Below, piece after piece: positions 10,171 to 21,877 of a stretch of 64,000 nucleotides of DNA. How positions within the stretch are numbered: the stretch's first letter is position 1; each line of letters begins with the position of its first letter. A program made the position numbers and the translations under genes. The notes beneath the pieces are model-generated. The model was not told the DNA's origin, did not search any database, and saw nothing but the letters and a program-made list of their open reading frames with translations. This stretch comes from Formicarius rufipectus (taxonomy: Eukaryota > Chordata > Aves > Passeriformes > Formicariidae), in NCBI GenBank assembly GCA_013399695.1, contig VXAU01000943.1, positions 48,845 to 112,844 of the forward strand. The letters are read 5' to 3'.

Positions 10171-12354
10171 CCTCATCCTGCAGGCTAGGGTAGCCATGTG
10201 AGGCTTGGGTTAGGCTCTTCTGCTTTCTGCTGCTGTATCCAGACCACTCTGCAGAAAGTTTTGAAGAGTGAGAGAGCAGTTCCTTCTGTGACCTGCTGTG
10301 AATTAAGCTCCTTTAGAAGTGACAGGGATCGTGATTGCCAGTCCTGCTTCAGTAAATGCATATGCTGATTTTTAAAGATGTTTTTGTAGAAGAGTACTGA
10401 CAAGCAGGATCCAGACTCTAGGACCCTTTTCTCCTCTCACTGAGCAACAGAGACATGTAGCTACATAATATGTAATACGAAGTGGTGTAACTTTCAAGTC
10501 CTTAAGCTGTAGCTAATGTGGCAAAAGGGATTCACCTATTCTTGCCCTTTGTAGGATCCAACATAAGTGTGAACTTGATTTTAGTTGGGTCATCAGTGTT
10601 AATTGCCATTTTAAAGTAACTAACTTTGAGTGTTTTTTTTAAAAAAATTCTCATTTACTGTCTGCTATATAAAACAAAAATGGAGGAAAGGGACGTAAGT
10701 CTTATTTTCCCAAATATGTTTTTTTCTCTCTCTCCTTATCTTCCTTTTTATTTCTCCCAAATGTGTGTGTGTGATACCAGTAGATAATTTAGGAATGTTA
10801 CCATTCTTTCACTTCCTGCTATTTCATAAAGTTTTGAGTATTCGTTCCCTGCATTATTGGAGTTACAGTAGGTAAGCTACATGTCATAAGAAGTTCTCAT
10901 TACTATCATTTTCCTGAAAATGTGTGGTTTTTGGCTGGTTNTCTCATATGGTTTTTTTTTTTTTTTTTTTTCAAAAATAGTTTGTAAAATATTCTACAAT
11001 CCATAAATCCCAAGAGTTACAAACAGAGTATTTATATTGAGGCTTCTGAATAATAGTAATGATATGGTAACTGCATTCTCTAGAAAATGTTGGGTTTTGG
11101 TATTAATGGAATTTACTTAACAGAGTGTGTGTTGCAAAACTTCAGAAACTCTTAGCAAAAGAGAAAAAAAGTGGGATCAGGTCAGAGTTCATAGCAGCGT
11201 CTCTGACTTTTTATCTGAAGTTATTATGTAACTTGAGACAACTCTGCCTTTCATTTTTGCTAACCTCTTCACCAGGAATGTTAAACGCCTGAAAAATCTG
11301 AGAGTGCACTGAGAGGCATAAGTAATGTTCTGTTCTTTTACCACTTGAAAGCATAAAATGCTGAAATGTAATGACTTGGTCAATAACTGATTTTTCATGC
11401 TTACATTTGGATATGGCAATTACTTTTGAGAAGAGGACAGTCAGTGCCACACTGTCTCAAATCTTGCTTACATCTACGTACTCTGCTGCAGGACATTTTG
11501 GGCAAATAGGGTAGAGTAATTCTGCATACAGTTTATGGCAATGCTGGAAGTATTTCCATTGGAATAATGCATTAGTTGGATAACCTGGGAGTATATTTTG
11601 TGTTCCTACTTGACCGTAGATGAATATTAGAAAACAGGAAGGGCATAATTCATGGCATTGTATGTTTTTTTGTTGAATTAGTTCCACTTTGCATTCTAGA
11701 TCAAAAAGAAAAAGATAGTGGTAATGTGCCCAAGTACCAGTTAGACATATATATTAACATAAATAAAAAAGGTGCAGTATTTCTAAAAAATCATCCCTGT
11801 GCTGTCAGTGGATTAATGTACAGGCATATTTTCCTAGACTCAACTTTTACACTCTCAAATTCAGAAATATGTTCTAGGGCTATGGGCTTTTTTTCTACCT
11901 TTCCCTTCAGCATTGTTCCTTTTGAAGCATCTTCCACATGTCCTTTGCTTTAGTAGGTATATGTGGCAGGCTGAGGGTGAAAGGCTGATCTTCTCATCCT
12001 CCTTTTAGGACACACACTATACCTCCATAGCATTAGTCCGAAGTTGATCACAGTTCTAAGCCAGCTTAATAAAACCACTCTTTTTGCTACTCATTCACCT
12101 TGATAAAATTCAGTGCTTCAAATCTAACAAAACCACATTATGTACAATAGATCTTCCATGCAAAAGACTCAGCTGTGTTGCTGTACTCATCTACACCAGT
12201 ATTATGTTTTAAATTTTAAGCATTTTTTGAATATGCTGTATGAAACACAGTCGATGTTACTTTAATAATTAGGCTTTGCAAACTTCACCTTCTCCAAATG
12301 ACAGAAAATTAACTTCATTTACACCACTGAAGAGCACTAAATTGTATCAGTCAG
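10171..12354. other. Noncoding stretch with poly-T tract and an N base
   Basis: It holds a 20-base T-run at 10952-10971, with a single unresolved N at 10941 just before it, and a short TG run near 10763. Overlapping minus-strand frames at 11189-11687 are short and domain-free. Confidence 0.5.
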
Positions 12355-12560
12355 CTGCACTGCCAAGATGTAAAAGAGTATTTGAGAATGCTCTTTGTCT
12401 GGGTGGCTTCTAGCATGTAACAATGGCAAATGGATTTGTAACTCATTGAATTAAGACTTTTTGCCTAAAGGCATAACTCTTAGGCGTGCATTTTGCCTGC
12501 CTCTGAGATTGCATGCACTACACCTGTCACTTAATCCTCTGCTCCTTTCTCTAGTAATGA
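12355..12560. promoter_or_regulatory. Possible conserved noncoding element with small hairpins
   Basis: This is complex sequence holding a TGCCT/AGGCA mini-palindrome at about 12462-12473. A GTGCAT/ATGCAC inverted repeat spans about 12486-12520, and there are homeodomain-like ATTAAG and TTAATC cores. Its texture resembles conserved noncoding DNA. The evidence is weak. Confidence 0.2.
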
Positions 12561-15234
12561 CTGTAGTATGCTCCTTCGAGTTTGCCTTTTACATTTTTTT
12601 CCAATAGTTGTTACTTCTGCAATTTTGTTTTCTTGCTTTTAATCTTCCAGTTAAGTAATATTTNAAACCAGACATACATATATATGTAGTTATTTCAGTC
12701 TTTCATCCCTACATGTTTTGAGAAAGTAAACCTACAAGAAAAAAACATTTATCTTAAAAAAAACCCGCAAGAAATCTAATTAAAAATAAGCCATATTTTT
12801 TTTTTGTGATGTGCCAGTCCCTGCTGTTTCTCATAGCTGTGTAGCTGTTCTAGATAAAAGATACACATGGAATAGTCATTGGGACAGAGTATGTGGAGTT
12901 TCTAACACTGCAGGATGCATTGAATGGCTTAATAGCTTCTGGAGAATGCTTAAGGGCACTTTCAGTAGAACCATTAAAGAATTTTATGTTTAAAGCAAAT
13001 TACACTCCACACATCAGATTTTAACCTTGAGTTATTCCTGTACTTTGAATGTAAGCATGTTTTGAAAGCCTGAAGCTGGACAGCAGTTTGGGTTTGCTTT
13101 TCTTCCCCTGGATCAAGTAAAAAACATTCGTAAGAAAACCAATTAATTGTGGAGGTATTATTTTCAGTAGATCATGAGACAGTGTGAAAAGTAGTGTAAA
13201 ATGAAAGGATGGGGAAGGAGAATGGCTGATGCCACAACAGTGCTTAGTCCTAGTTCTTACAGCATGGTGAATGGAATTGGCAAAATAAGCCACTGAAACG
13301 GCTGCCTGGTGGATTTAACTCCTTGTCCTAAATCTGCTGAAGATGTTATATAAATGAAAATAGATAATTTATTTGCATATTTTTTAGCAAAGTGGTTTTG
13401 ACAATTAAGACTGGAACTAAGTGCAGCTGAAATTAAATATTCATGTACATTTAACGGCTTGATCATTATTGTTACAGAAATGATTTAACCCTTGGGACCC
13501 CAGGTATCTCTGGCATTTCCATTACCACCAAACAGCAGCACAGTCAACTTCCACTGAAAGATATCTGCATGCCAGAGATAGGATTTATTCAGTAAACAGA
13601 TAAGTATCTGAAAGTCAGTTCCTGGGCTTTTTACGTAGGTGAAAGCTTCTCTGCCTACTGAGATATAAAAATGCAATCCTAACTTCTTTTGCTGTCTTCC
13701 TCCCTCTTCAACAAAGGTATTGGTTTCCTATTAAGTGCTGCATAATGAATTGAGATATTTTTCTGTGAAGTGCACTGGGCAGCACAACTAGGCTGTGTTG
13801 ATATACCTAAGAAACATTTACTGAGGGAAAGCTGTAGCTCTAGTGGTCCAAGTGGAACATCATCCTCATGAGCCATCCAAAAAGCCTTTCTTTTTGTTCT
13901 AGTTATGGTTAATATGACTGTATCGTTCCAATTCACAGGCAAATTATATGGAGATTATCTTGAAAGCTTGCTAGGAAAAATTTAGTGTGGTGTACTTGTT
14001 AGTTTCTTCTTCCAGCTACTAAATCATACCAGAAAACATTTATGGTTTGTTGGGGGGAAAAAACAAACAAACAAACAAACAAACAAACCCCACACCACAC
14101 TGAACTATTAGGTGGTAGATCTTATGCCAGCCTGGAGGTTTTGTGCTGCCAATTCTTTCTTAAACCTGGCCACTACTGTTATAACCTCAACCATTGCCCC
14201 TACAAGTAGTTTCTCATCAGCATAAGGGCTAGAATAGAACCAAGAACTGAAACAAATATTTGCTCCCAATACCCACCACATTTCTTAGCAATTTTGCTCT
14301 ATAAGAACATAAATCCAAATTGAAATACTTGTTCAGATGTACTTAGAAAAGTGGTATTTAGAGAAACTAATGTGCCTTGAGAAAAACAAACTTTTAATAC
14401 TGTGGAGAGAAGAATAAGTTCACTGTGCTACTTTTGTGTCCCAAAAGTAATTGTACTTCTTTAAAGGGCTTGTATGGTTTATCATGGTGGCATTGCATGT
14501 GAAGCCCAAGTATGGATAACTCTAAACTATAAAAAAAACAGTCTGTGCTGACAAAGACAAAATTCTGTAACCTTGAAGAGGGAAAGGGGAGAGAGAAGAG
14601 ACAAGATTTTTAAAACTCTGGGCCAGTGAAAATAAAAAATGAGTTGCTTAACTAGGAAAAAAAAAAAAAAGGAGGTTGTTCCTAAAGACTATATATCCAA
14701 AAGTGCAAATGGTAGAAAATTGATAGTGAAAATGAGCACATAATCTTTAACCAGCAGCTGGCAAGAACAGTCCAGAAAGTTTAAATATGTTCGGAGCAAA
14801 AGGAATCCTAATGATTTCTATTATAAATAGTAGTCTGTTAAGAAGGATGTGGAAGAGATACAAGGACTAGATAATGTATCTGTATTTGGGCGAGGAAGAA
14901 AAGCAGACAGCTAATGCAGTCACATTATGTAATTCTGAAATCTTTGTATTCTAAAAGGAACGGGATGCTAATGACTACATCAGTAAAACCGTACTGGGAA
15001 TTGCTTAAAAATGCTTTAAGATGAGGCAGAGGTTGGCCACACAGTTGTGGAGCCAGCATTTCTCCCTCACCTTCATTACTGGGCCAGTAGTGCTTTGCCC
15101 TGTGAATTCAGCTCAAGAAGATCTCATGGTCTCTGTCTGGAAAGGAACAGACAGAAATCTCTCTCTCTCTCTTCTTCACACTCATTTTATCCACCTCTGT
15201 GTGAGTTCATCCAGCTCCTCGACTCATAGTCTGT
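12561..15234. other. Noncoding stretch
   Basis: It contains an unresolved N at 12664, an AAAC microsatellite at 14058-14087, an A-run near 14657, and a short CT run at about 15158-15173. Short reading frames on both strands show no domains. Confidence 0.5.
14058..14087. repeat. (AAAC)n microsatellite
   Basis: About six uninterrupted copies of AAAC after an A-run, ending at CCCC. Confidence 0.9.
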
Positions 15235-15460
15235 GTCTGAAAGAGCTCTCTCTAATTGGCGATTAGCTTGCATCTATCAATCTTATTGTTAGGAGGATTG
15301 ACAGTTGAGACAGATGTCCAGGCTTATTCAATTAGAGCTCCAGTTGCATCCCTTGCCAACCTTATGTCAGGTCAGTCTCTTTAAATGCAATTTGCAAAGC
15401 TTCAAGCAGAAGCTTTTTACGTACGTTTCCAAACCTGTTCTCTAAAAATATTTGCCACAA
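15235..15460. promoter_or_regulatory. Candidate enhancer-like element rich in homeodomain and PBX/MEIS-like sites
   Basis: The stretch has no simple repeats and packs in several recognisable motifs. CTAATTGGCGATTAGC lies at about 15252-15267 and CATCTATCAATC at about 15271-15282. GGATTGACAG at 15295-15304 is one base from the PBX/MEIS-type composite TGATTGACAG. TTCAATTAGAG follows at about 15328, and ATGCAATTTGCAAAG, similar to C/EBP or octamer sites, at about 15386. Clusters like this are typical of developmental enhancers. Motif matches are seen directly; enhancer function is inference. Confidence 0.35.
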
Positions 15461-17394
15461 TTTTCTGTTAATTTTTCCAAGTGAGGTTGGAATCTAATTT
15501 TAACTTTGTCTTCATTTTGTTATGTGCTGGTCTAGGGCATAGACTCATTATATTTTTATAGCATGAACTCTTTTAGTATGCCAGACTAATTCTTCATGAT
15601 TCAGTAGTCAATATCCAGAGATGGCATTTCCAAAGGTATTATTAGCTACTGCAGATAAACAATTCCTTTTATTTATTTTTAAATTCACATCCTTTATGTG
15701 AATCCCACAAAAGAGGTTAGTTTCTCATTGAAATAAATGAGTCTCTAGCCAGATAAAATCTACTTGCAGTGTGGCTATTAAGGTGGTGAATAAATGCCTT
15801 TTGTACAGCAGAAGGATTTCATTAACGAGTCAGAAAGGGCATTTTGACTTGTTTCCAACTTGCTGCAAGTATTTTTCATTCTTACCCGTCAGCACAAAGG
15901 CAAGCAAGAGATTGTTTTATAATGTTTCAGAATGCCAGAACAAAAAAGAGGGGATTTGGTGTGTGTCTTTCTTTTTCTATTACACTTCTGAAAAAAAACC
16001 AACTCTGAATTATTTCAAAAGCACTGGAATTCTCATGCAAAGATTTTGTTACAAGTGCCCTCGTGAGCAATCTATTGATGTCATTAGCCCTCTTTGTGAG
16101 CTGGAAGGAAGTTGTACCTCAAAAGAAGCTGTAAAGGATAAAAAATGCTAACAAAAAAATAAGTAGAGATTAGAACATCAATGATTCTTCTGTCTTCATA
16201 TCATGCCAGAGTGCTAAAACTGCTGAAAGTAAAAGATGCAGCATAATATTTTGTAACTCTGAGGGAAGTGATCTAACTAGTGACTGAACAAAGAATGGAC
16301 ATTCAGTCAAAAATCAGTCTGGATGGTTTCCCATCACCATTTTAATTTTTGTTTCTTGTGGTCGCTATAGCACCATCATGTATTTTCACTGTCTTTTTGC
16401 CCTTCTTTTCTACTGTCCTTTTTTCATTCAAATGGATTGCATGTAAGCAGAGAGTCTGTAAAGGTAAATTATTTCAATGGTTTGAGTCCCTAAAGGAAGA
16501 AAAAGAAGCTGAGAGATTAATTTGATTTTTATACTTACACCACATAATTCAGTTGTATTTTTCTAATGTTTCATCTGTAAACTAGTTACTGGCGTGCCTG
16601 TGTTGGATAATCGAAATGCTCAGCATAAAATCCTCTGCACAATATGTTTGTAGATATTTCATTTGGCTATATCACATTGCCTTGAAAATCCAGTGTCATT
16701 TTTGTGTTGAAGTTCTAGTTTGGTTTTATGGATATTCCTGTTTTTTCTTTTATGTGATACAAATGTGCTATTTCTGGAGACTCATTTTTCCTTAGACAGA
16801 ACTGATGTTCTAATTGGTTTCATAGCTCATATCTAGCAACATCTTTCAAAACTACAAGAGAAGTTATGGTTGTCTCCTAAAATCTTGCATGCTGGACTTT
16901 AATCAAAACAAATTTTAAATGTATTAGAAATTACAAAATATATAATGCCTTAACCTATTTAAATTTTTAAGTTATGTAGGTAATGTCTGGAGGAGTTTAA
17001 AAAAGACTCTTCATTCTTGATACAAAGGAATTTTTTTCTCATGAGAAGCACTGGGTTTTTTTGTTCTTCACTTTCCAAAGAACCTTGAAAATTTATAGGC
17101 TGAACAAGCAGGGCATACTTACTGACAGTGTTCAGGGTCAGATTTTGAAAACTTACCTTTTTATAGTATCCCAGGAGTTTATGTAGAAGTTTTATGTCTT
17201 TCTTTTTTTCCAGGGCACAGAAAGCCACCTGGGTTTTCTCTAACAGAATAGCAGTATCAGATTTTTGTCAGTTTTTATCCTTGCTTGTAGACAAAGCCTC
17301 AAAACTAAAAAAAAGGGATTTTTTTGCATTAGTTTTATGAAATATCATGATTTGGTTTACCTGGTTACTTTGTGTATGCATACGTGTGTGTTGC
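15461..17394. other. Noncoding stretch
   Basis: The longest frame is 126 codons on the plus strand (15771-16151). It has no recognisable domain, no strong start context and no splice-site support, and its length is reachable by chance in a window this size. No repeat family was recognised. Confidence 0.45.
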
Positions 17395-17830
17395 TGCTTA
17401 CCTGATCTCCGAGGGTTAATGTTTTACCTGTGGTATTCATTATGACCATGGACATTGTTTATGACAGGCAATAAATGGCTAGGGCCAATGAAAAGATTCA
17501 AAAAGCTCATTGACGTTTGAATAGATCCACTTGGGCAGTACAGTGGATATACTAAAGAAGCTGGCCCAGCAAGACAGCAGCTTGGCCAAGTGGGCCGGTG
17601 CCCAGCTGGGGCATCATCTAACATTTTGACAAAAGGCATTATGACAAAACTGATTGCCAGGTTATTTGACAAGGATTGGACAGTGACAATTTGGGGAGGG
17701 CAGAATGCTGGGCATAAGTACGGGTGCTAGGAGAACCTCCTGTCTTAGAAGAGCAGCCAGGATCTGCACCAGGATGAGGAGAGTGAGCGTGCTTAGCCAT
17801 TTTGACCACGTATTGCACTGCAATCAAGGG
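17395..17830. promoter_or_regulatory. Candidate conserved noncoding element
   Basis: About 430 bases of unusually balanced, repeat-free sequence. It includes ATTCATTATGACCATGG at about 17435, TGACAGGCAATAAATGG at about 17463-17479 (a MEIS-like TGACAG beside a posterior-HOX-like CAATAAA), a CCAAT core near 17485, the palindromic GCCCAGCTGGGGC near 17600, and two TGACAAAA words at about 17627 and 17642. The AGCAAGACAGCAGCTTGGCC patch is GC-richer than its flanks. The texture matches deeply conserved vertebrate noncoding DNA, but no alignment was possible. Small frames on the minus strand look incidental. Confidence 0.35.
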
Positions 17831-18554
17831 TAATGAGTGACATCAAGGAAGCACTCTTTGACCACATCTGAATAGCAGGACTACATTAAGTACAATTAAA
17901 TAAGAAACTATGAAAATCACTCTCTTTTACTTGAGCAGAGGCTTAGAAAAGTTTAGCTGCAAACCTAGATCTCTGATTTATGGTGCTAAGGTAGCTGGGG
18001 TTTGTGAATAAATACAGAGTCCAGAATAGCTATTGCTGTTCCTGCCATTTCTATTTTTTTTTTACCTTGTTTTTCCCTCTAATAGCATGAGAAACTGAAA
18101 ACTCAGGTTTTTTTGGACTCCTTTCCCAAGAGAATTGCTTCCCAGACGGTTTTCTAGAAAACCTAGTGTCAGAGACTGCATCTGATCTCGTTTCACCCTG
18201 AGAAAGCTTAGCAATAAGTGGATCCTGTCTGGGATACAGGCATAGCAGCACAGCCAGATTTGATCACAGAAAAGCTTTACTAGAACTAATGTCTGGCAGA
18301 AGTAGAATTAAGCTGCTTGTTTCTGCTCTGGAACAGAGCATTCAGAAATGCAAGATTTGAGACTTGTCAATTCCTGACCTGAGCAGAGTCACTTATTTTA
18401 TCCAGTTTCACTCAGGGCATCCTAACCAAGAAAGATTTATCGGCATAACAAAGCAGCATGTTAATGCAGCCAGACTGCTTCCAGACAGGACTGATACTTT
18501 CCAGCAGCGCTGTATAGACTTGCTATTTTGGGACCTCTGTCTTGATCTTCCTTC
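17831..18554. other. Noncoding stretch
   Basis: No gene or repeat is recognised. Two 66-codon frames, one on each strand, lack domains. Confidence 0.4.
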
Positions 18555-18730
18555 CGTGCTCTAATTACACAGCCACTAATTCGGCTACATCCCTCATTCC
18601 GAGAAGGGCTGTGTCATGCCACTAATTTAATAATGCACACCGCCTCCTTATCATGTTTAAAGTGCTTTGGTCAGCACTTGAGAATTTAAGTAACTGAAAT
18701 TATTCATTATAACTAGAAACCATTTTAAAT
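18555..18730. promoter_or_regulatory. Candidate conserved noncoding element with ATTA-core cluster
   Basis: CTCTAATTACACAGCC, CACTAATTCGGC and CACTAATTTAATAATGC fall within about 75 bases. After these comes AGTGCTTTGGTCAGCACTT, an imperfect inverted repeat at about 18661-18679. Repeated CACTAAT spacing and CpG retention in an AT-rich setting suggest regulatory DNA. This is inference from pattern only. Confidence 0.3.
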
Positions 18731-21615
18731 GGTTTGGGATTTGGTCGGGTTGGGGCTAGAGAGGAGAATATGAGGTGCCCATCAGGGTCCATCTTACCAA
18801 ACTAGAACTGCAGGTGGTCAGTCTGTTGATAGGCAGTTGACAAATATAAGGATTTAGGAATCAGCTGTAGGCCATGTATTTTGTATTTCTCTGCCTCACT
18901 TTTTTTTGTCAATTATAAATAATAACACAATGGTCCAGTTCACTGGAGTATTGATGCCAAATGCAGTGATGGTTTTGGTGACAGTGACAAGTGGCAAGGA
19001 CAGTGAGGGGTCTATATATGTATGTGACTTTTGAACACTGTCTGCTCATGTAGAACAAGAGGGCACTTTCATTATCTGAACTTTTGTTTTAGTTGACACT
19101 GTGTGCAACTAAAGTTCGAGAAGGTTCCAGTCACCACTGAGTGGTTAATGGCCACATGGTAAAGATAGCATTATTTTCTCTCAATGAAATCATTAGCTTA
19201 GACCTTGAGTATGTTTTTAATTCAACTGAGGAAGGAGTATTACTTCTGTTCGAACTAAGGTGTGTTTTCTTTTGTTAGCAAACTGAGGTTTTCTCCCTTT
19301 CCCTGAAGGGTATTTTAGAGTGCCTGCAGTATCTTGCCACCAATGAAATCTTGCATTGGAAAAACACATGAATGCAAGAGTGGAATTCTAAAGGATGGTG
19401 CCAAGGTCATTTTGTCTCTTATTATTGATATAGTTTTGAACTGCACATAGGGCAGTTTTCACAACTAAAAAGTGAAACAAGAGGAAAGAACATATTTCAT
19501 CCGTGGTAAAAATCTGATCAGCTTGGACTGGAAGCTTCTGGGTTTCTGTGACTTAGCTGGGTAAGAGCCAAAGAAAGAGCTTGTTTTGCATTTGTTTCTT
19601 CCTATTGGTCATAATGACAGCTTCAAAGATCCTATGAATAGAACTGTATAAGTGGTAAAATGTTAATGGTAGGGTAGTGAAACAGGCTCATGTATCTGAA
19701 AATTGCTTACATAGTGAAATATAGTGGAAATTTCCTGATGTATAAGATCACACAACTTTGAAACAAAGATTTATGACTGCATTGTATTAAAAAGAGTATT
19801 TCAAGGGGGGAATGCAACTTCCCCTTATCAACCTGGTGCCTCTTGCTTCTTGGAAGTTCTCATTTAATTTTGGCCCATGAATTACACACAGAGAAATATA
19901 AAACACAAAACTGGAGAGCTTCCTCTAGAGGTGATTTTGGATAGGTCCTTGAATCTCATTATGGTAATTTTGAAGTTAATAGACAATTTTCAGCAAGCTT
20001 GTGTTGTGAATAATATTAAGTAGAAATGGCAATCACTCAGTGTCTATGGTGACTTCTGCTCCAGTCCTGAAGAAGGTACAGTCTGCTAGCTTTTTTTTTG
20101 GACAGCAAAGAAGGCTTGACCCCCTTCAGATCTTTTCTGGCACTTTTGCAAGTCACTGCATACCTACTTGTTCACTATATTGATGCCCCATGGAAAGTGA
20201 TTGCTGCCTGAGGCACTAAAGCCCTGAAAAAGGACTTACCTTGAGTTAGACTAACTACCTACAAGGTAAGATTGTGAACACAATGCAAAGCTGCTTTTCA
20301 GATGAATTAGTTCCCTGGTATTTATTCAGTGTGCAGCCACACAAGTACCCATTTTGATACAAAATAAGTGGTGTTATGGGACCAAGAAAAAACAGAAACA
20401 GCGACTCCTTTTTGAAGAGTTAATTGGGAAACAGCGCTTCAGTAATCACCTTAAAATGGTTGTTGGTGTTGTCATTAGTCTACTGTTAGCACTCCTTTTT
20501 TTTTTCTGTTCTTAAAAAGGACTCTGAAGATGTTCTGTGGTCTGGCAATCTAGAAGAAGTGGTTATCCATGATATCCTTTTTCTCTGCTGTCCAGAGCAC
20601 CTCCACAAATTTCTAAGGTGTTTGGCTACTGCCTAGTTACTCAGTAATTCTAGGTGTCCTCCTTCACTGCCTTCACAAACCCAGCTCTTACTTTATCTTA
20701 CTATATCCAGACTCTGTCAAATCCACAAATTATCTTTGCTTCTGCTCCTTTTTCTCATCTGCCTGCTGAATTCCAGCCTTCCCTCAAACCTGCTCTTCAT
20801 TATGCAAGTTCACAGTGTTCATTGCCTCAGCCTCTTACCTCAGCTAACAAGCTGGCTTCCTTAGACACCTGCAGCTTCCATTTGCCGCATCCAGCACAGC
20901 TTGAAGCAGTTTGCTTTGCTTTGGAGTTTATGGTAACATACAACATATTTGCAAATGTCACAGTATTTAAATAACAAACTTCCATACTCATAAATAACAG
21001 AAAAAGCCCATAAGCATTTGTAACAATATGACTCTGTTTCTGCAGTCTTAATGACTGACTTAGGTCATTGTCTGTAACTGAAGTCTCCTTACGAAAACAG
21101 AAACCCTTCCTAACTTAAATCTGGAGTCTTAGAGCAGGCCATATGTTTTCAGACAGACTGTCAGTCCACCCACCATCAACCATTTTCATCTTCTATTTAT
21201 TTTTATTGTGACAACTTCAAATTGCATATTTCTGATTTTATTCTCAAAACTTACTTTGCTTTTACAACAGATAAAGCAAAGTAGATAAAGTATTTGCGAA
21301 GAAACAGATGGTGATCTTATTTTCTGTGCAGTGAAAGGAAGTAATTCTCAGTTTAGTAAGCAAAGTGAGACCTTTGTGGTATTCAGTGTATTTAGAAGGA
21401 TAAATCAAGCATCAGGACAGAGAGATGGTCCCTTTTCCATTAATCACCACAGCAGCAACTATATATTATTTCTACAAAATGGCAGGATTGCCAGCTGATA
21501 CAAAGAAAGGGTCAGTAATGCTACACTGTTCCCATGGACCAATAATCCATTTTCAGTGAAATTAAGTCTTTAATGAGAGTATTTGTGTTCAAGAGCCACC
21601 ATTACTCCTCAATTT
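18731..21615. other. Noncoding stretch
   Basis: Mostly unique-looking AT-rich DNA. The part at about 20650-20930 is pyrimidine-rich on the plus strand and leaves a 106-codon frame open, but it has no domain and I treat it as compositional. Confidence 0.4.
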
Positions 21616-21877
21616 GAACTGCAAGAGAGTAGATTTAGATTTGCTATCAGGAAGAAGTTGTTTACTGTGGACATGGTGAGGCACTGGGCCAGATTGCCTG
21701 GAGAAGTTGCAGATACCCCATTCCTGTAAGTGTTCAATGCCAGGCTGGATGAGGCTCTGAGCAGCCTGATGTAGTGAAAGGTGCCCCTGCTCATGGCAGG
21801 GGTGTTGATGCACCGTAAAGATGACGTTTAAGGTCCCTTCCAACCCAGGTCCTTCTGACGCTGATGATTTATGACTC
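21616..21877 (+). mobile_element. CR1 LINE 3' end fragment (longest copy)
   Basis: The order follows the avian CR1 tail: ACTGCAAGAGAGTAGATTTA, CTATCAGGAAGAAGTTGTTT, GTGAGGCACTGGGCCAGATT, GGATGAGGCTCTGAGCAGCC, CCCCTGCTCATGGCAGGGG (a hairpin) and TTTAAGGTCCCTTCCAACCC, then a decayed terminal ATGATTTATGACT. About 260 bases are present, all 3' to the reverse transcriptase region. Minus-strand open frames over it are antisense shadows of the repeat. Confidence 0.93.

Noticed and set aside
15771..16151. 126-codon open frame on the plus strand
   Set aside because: No domain, no start context or splice support, and a frame of this length is expected by chance in a window of this size.
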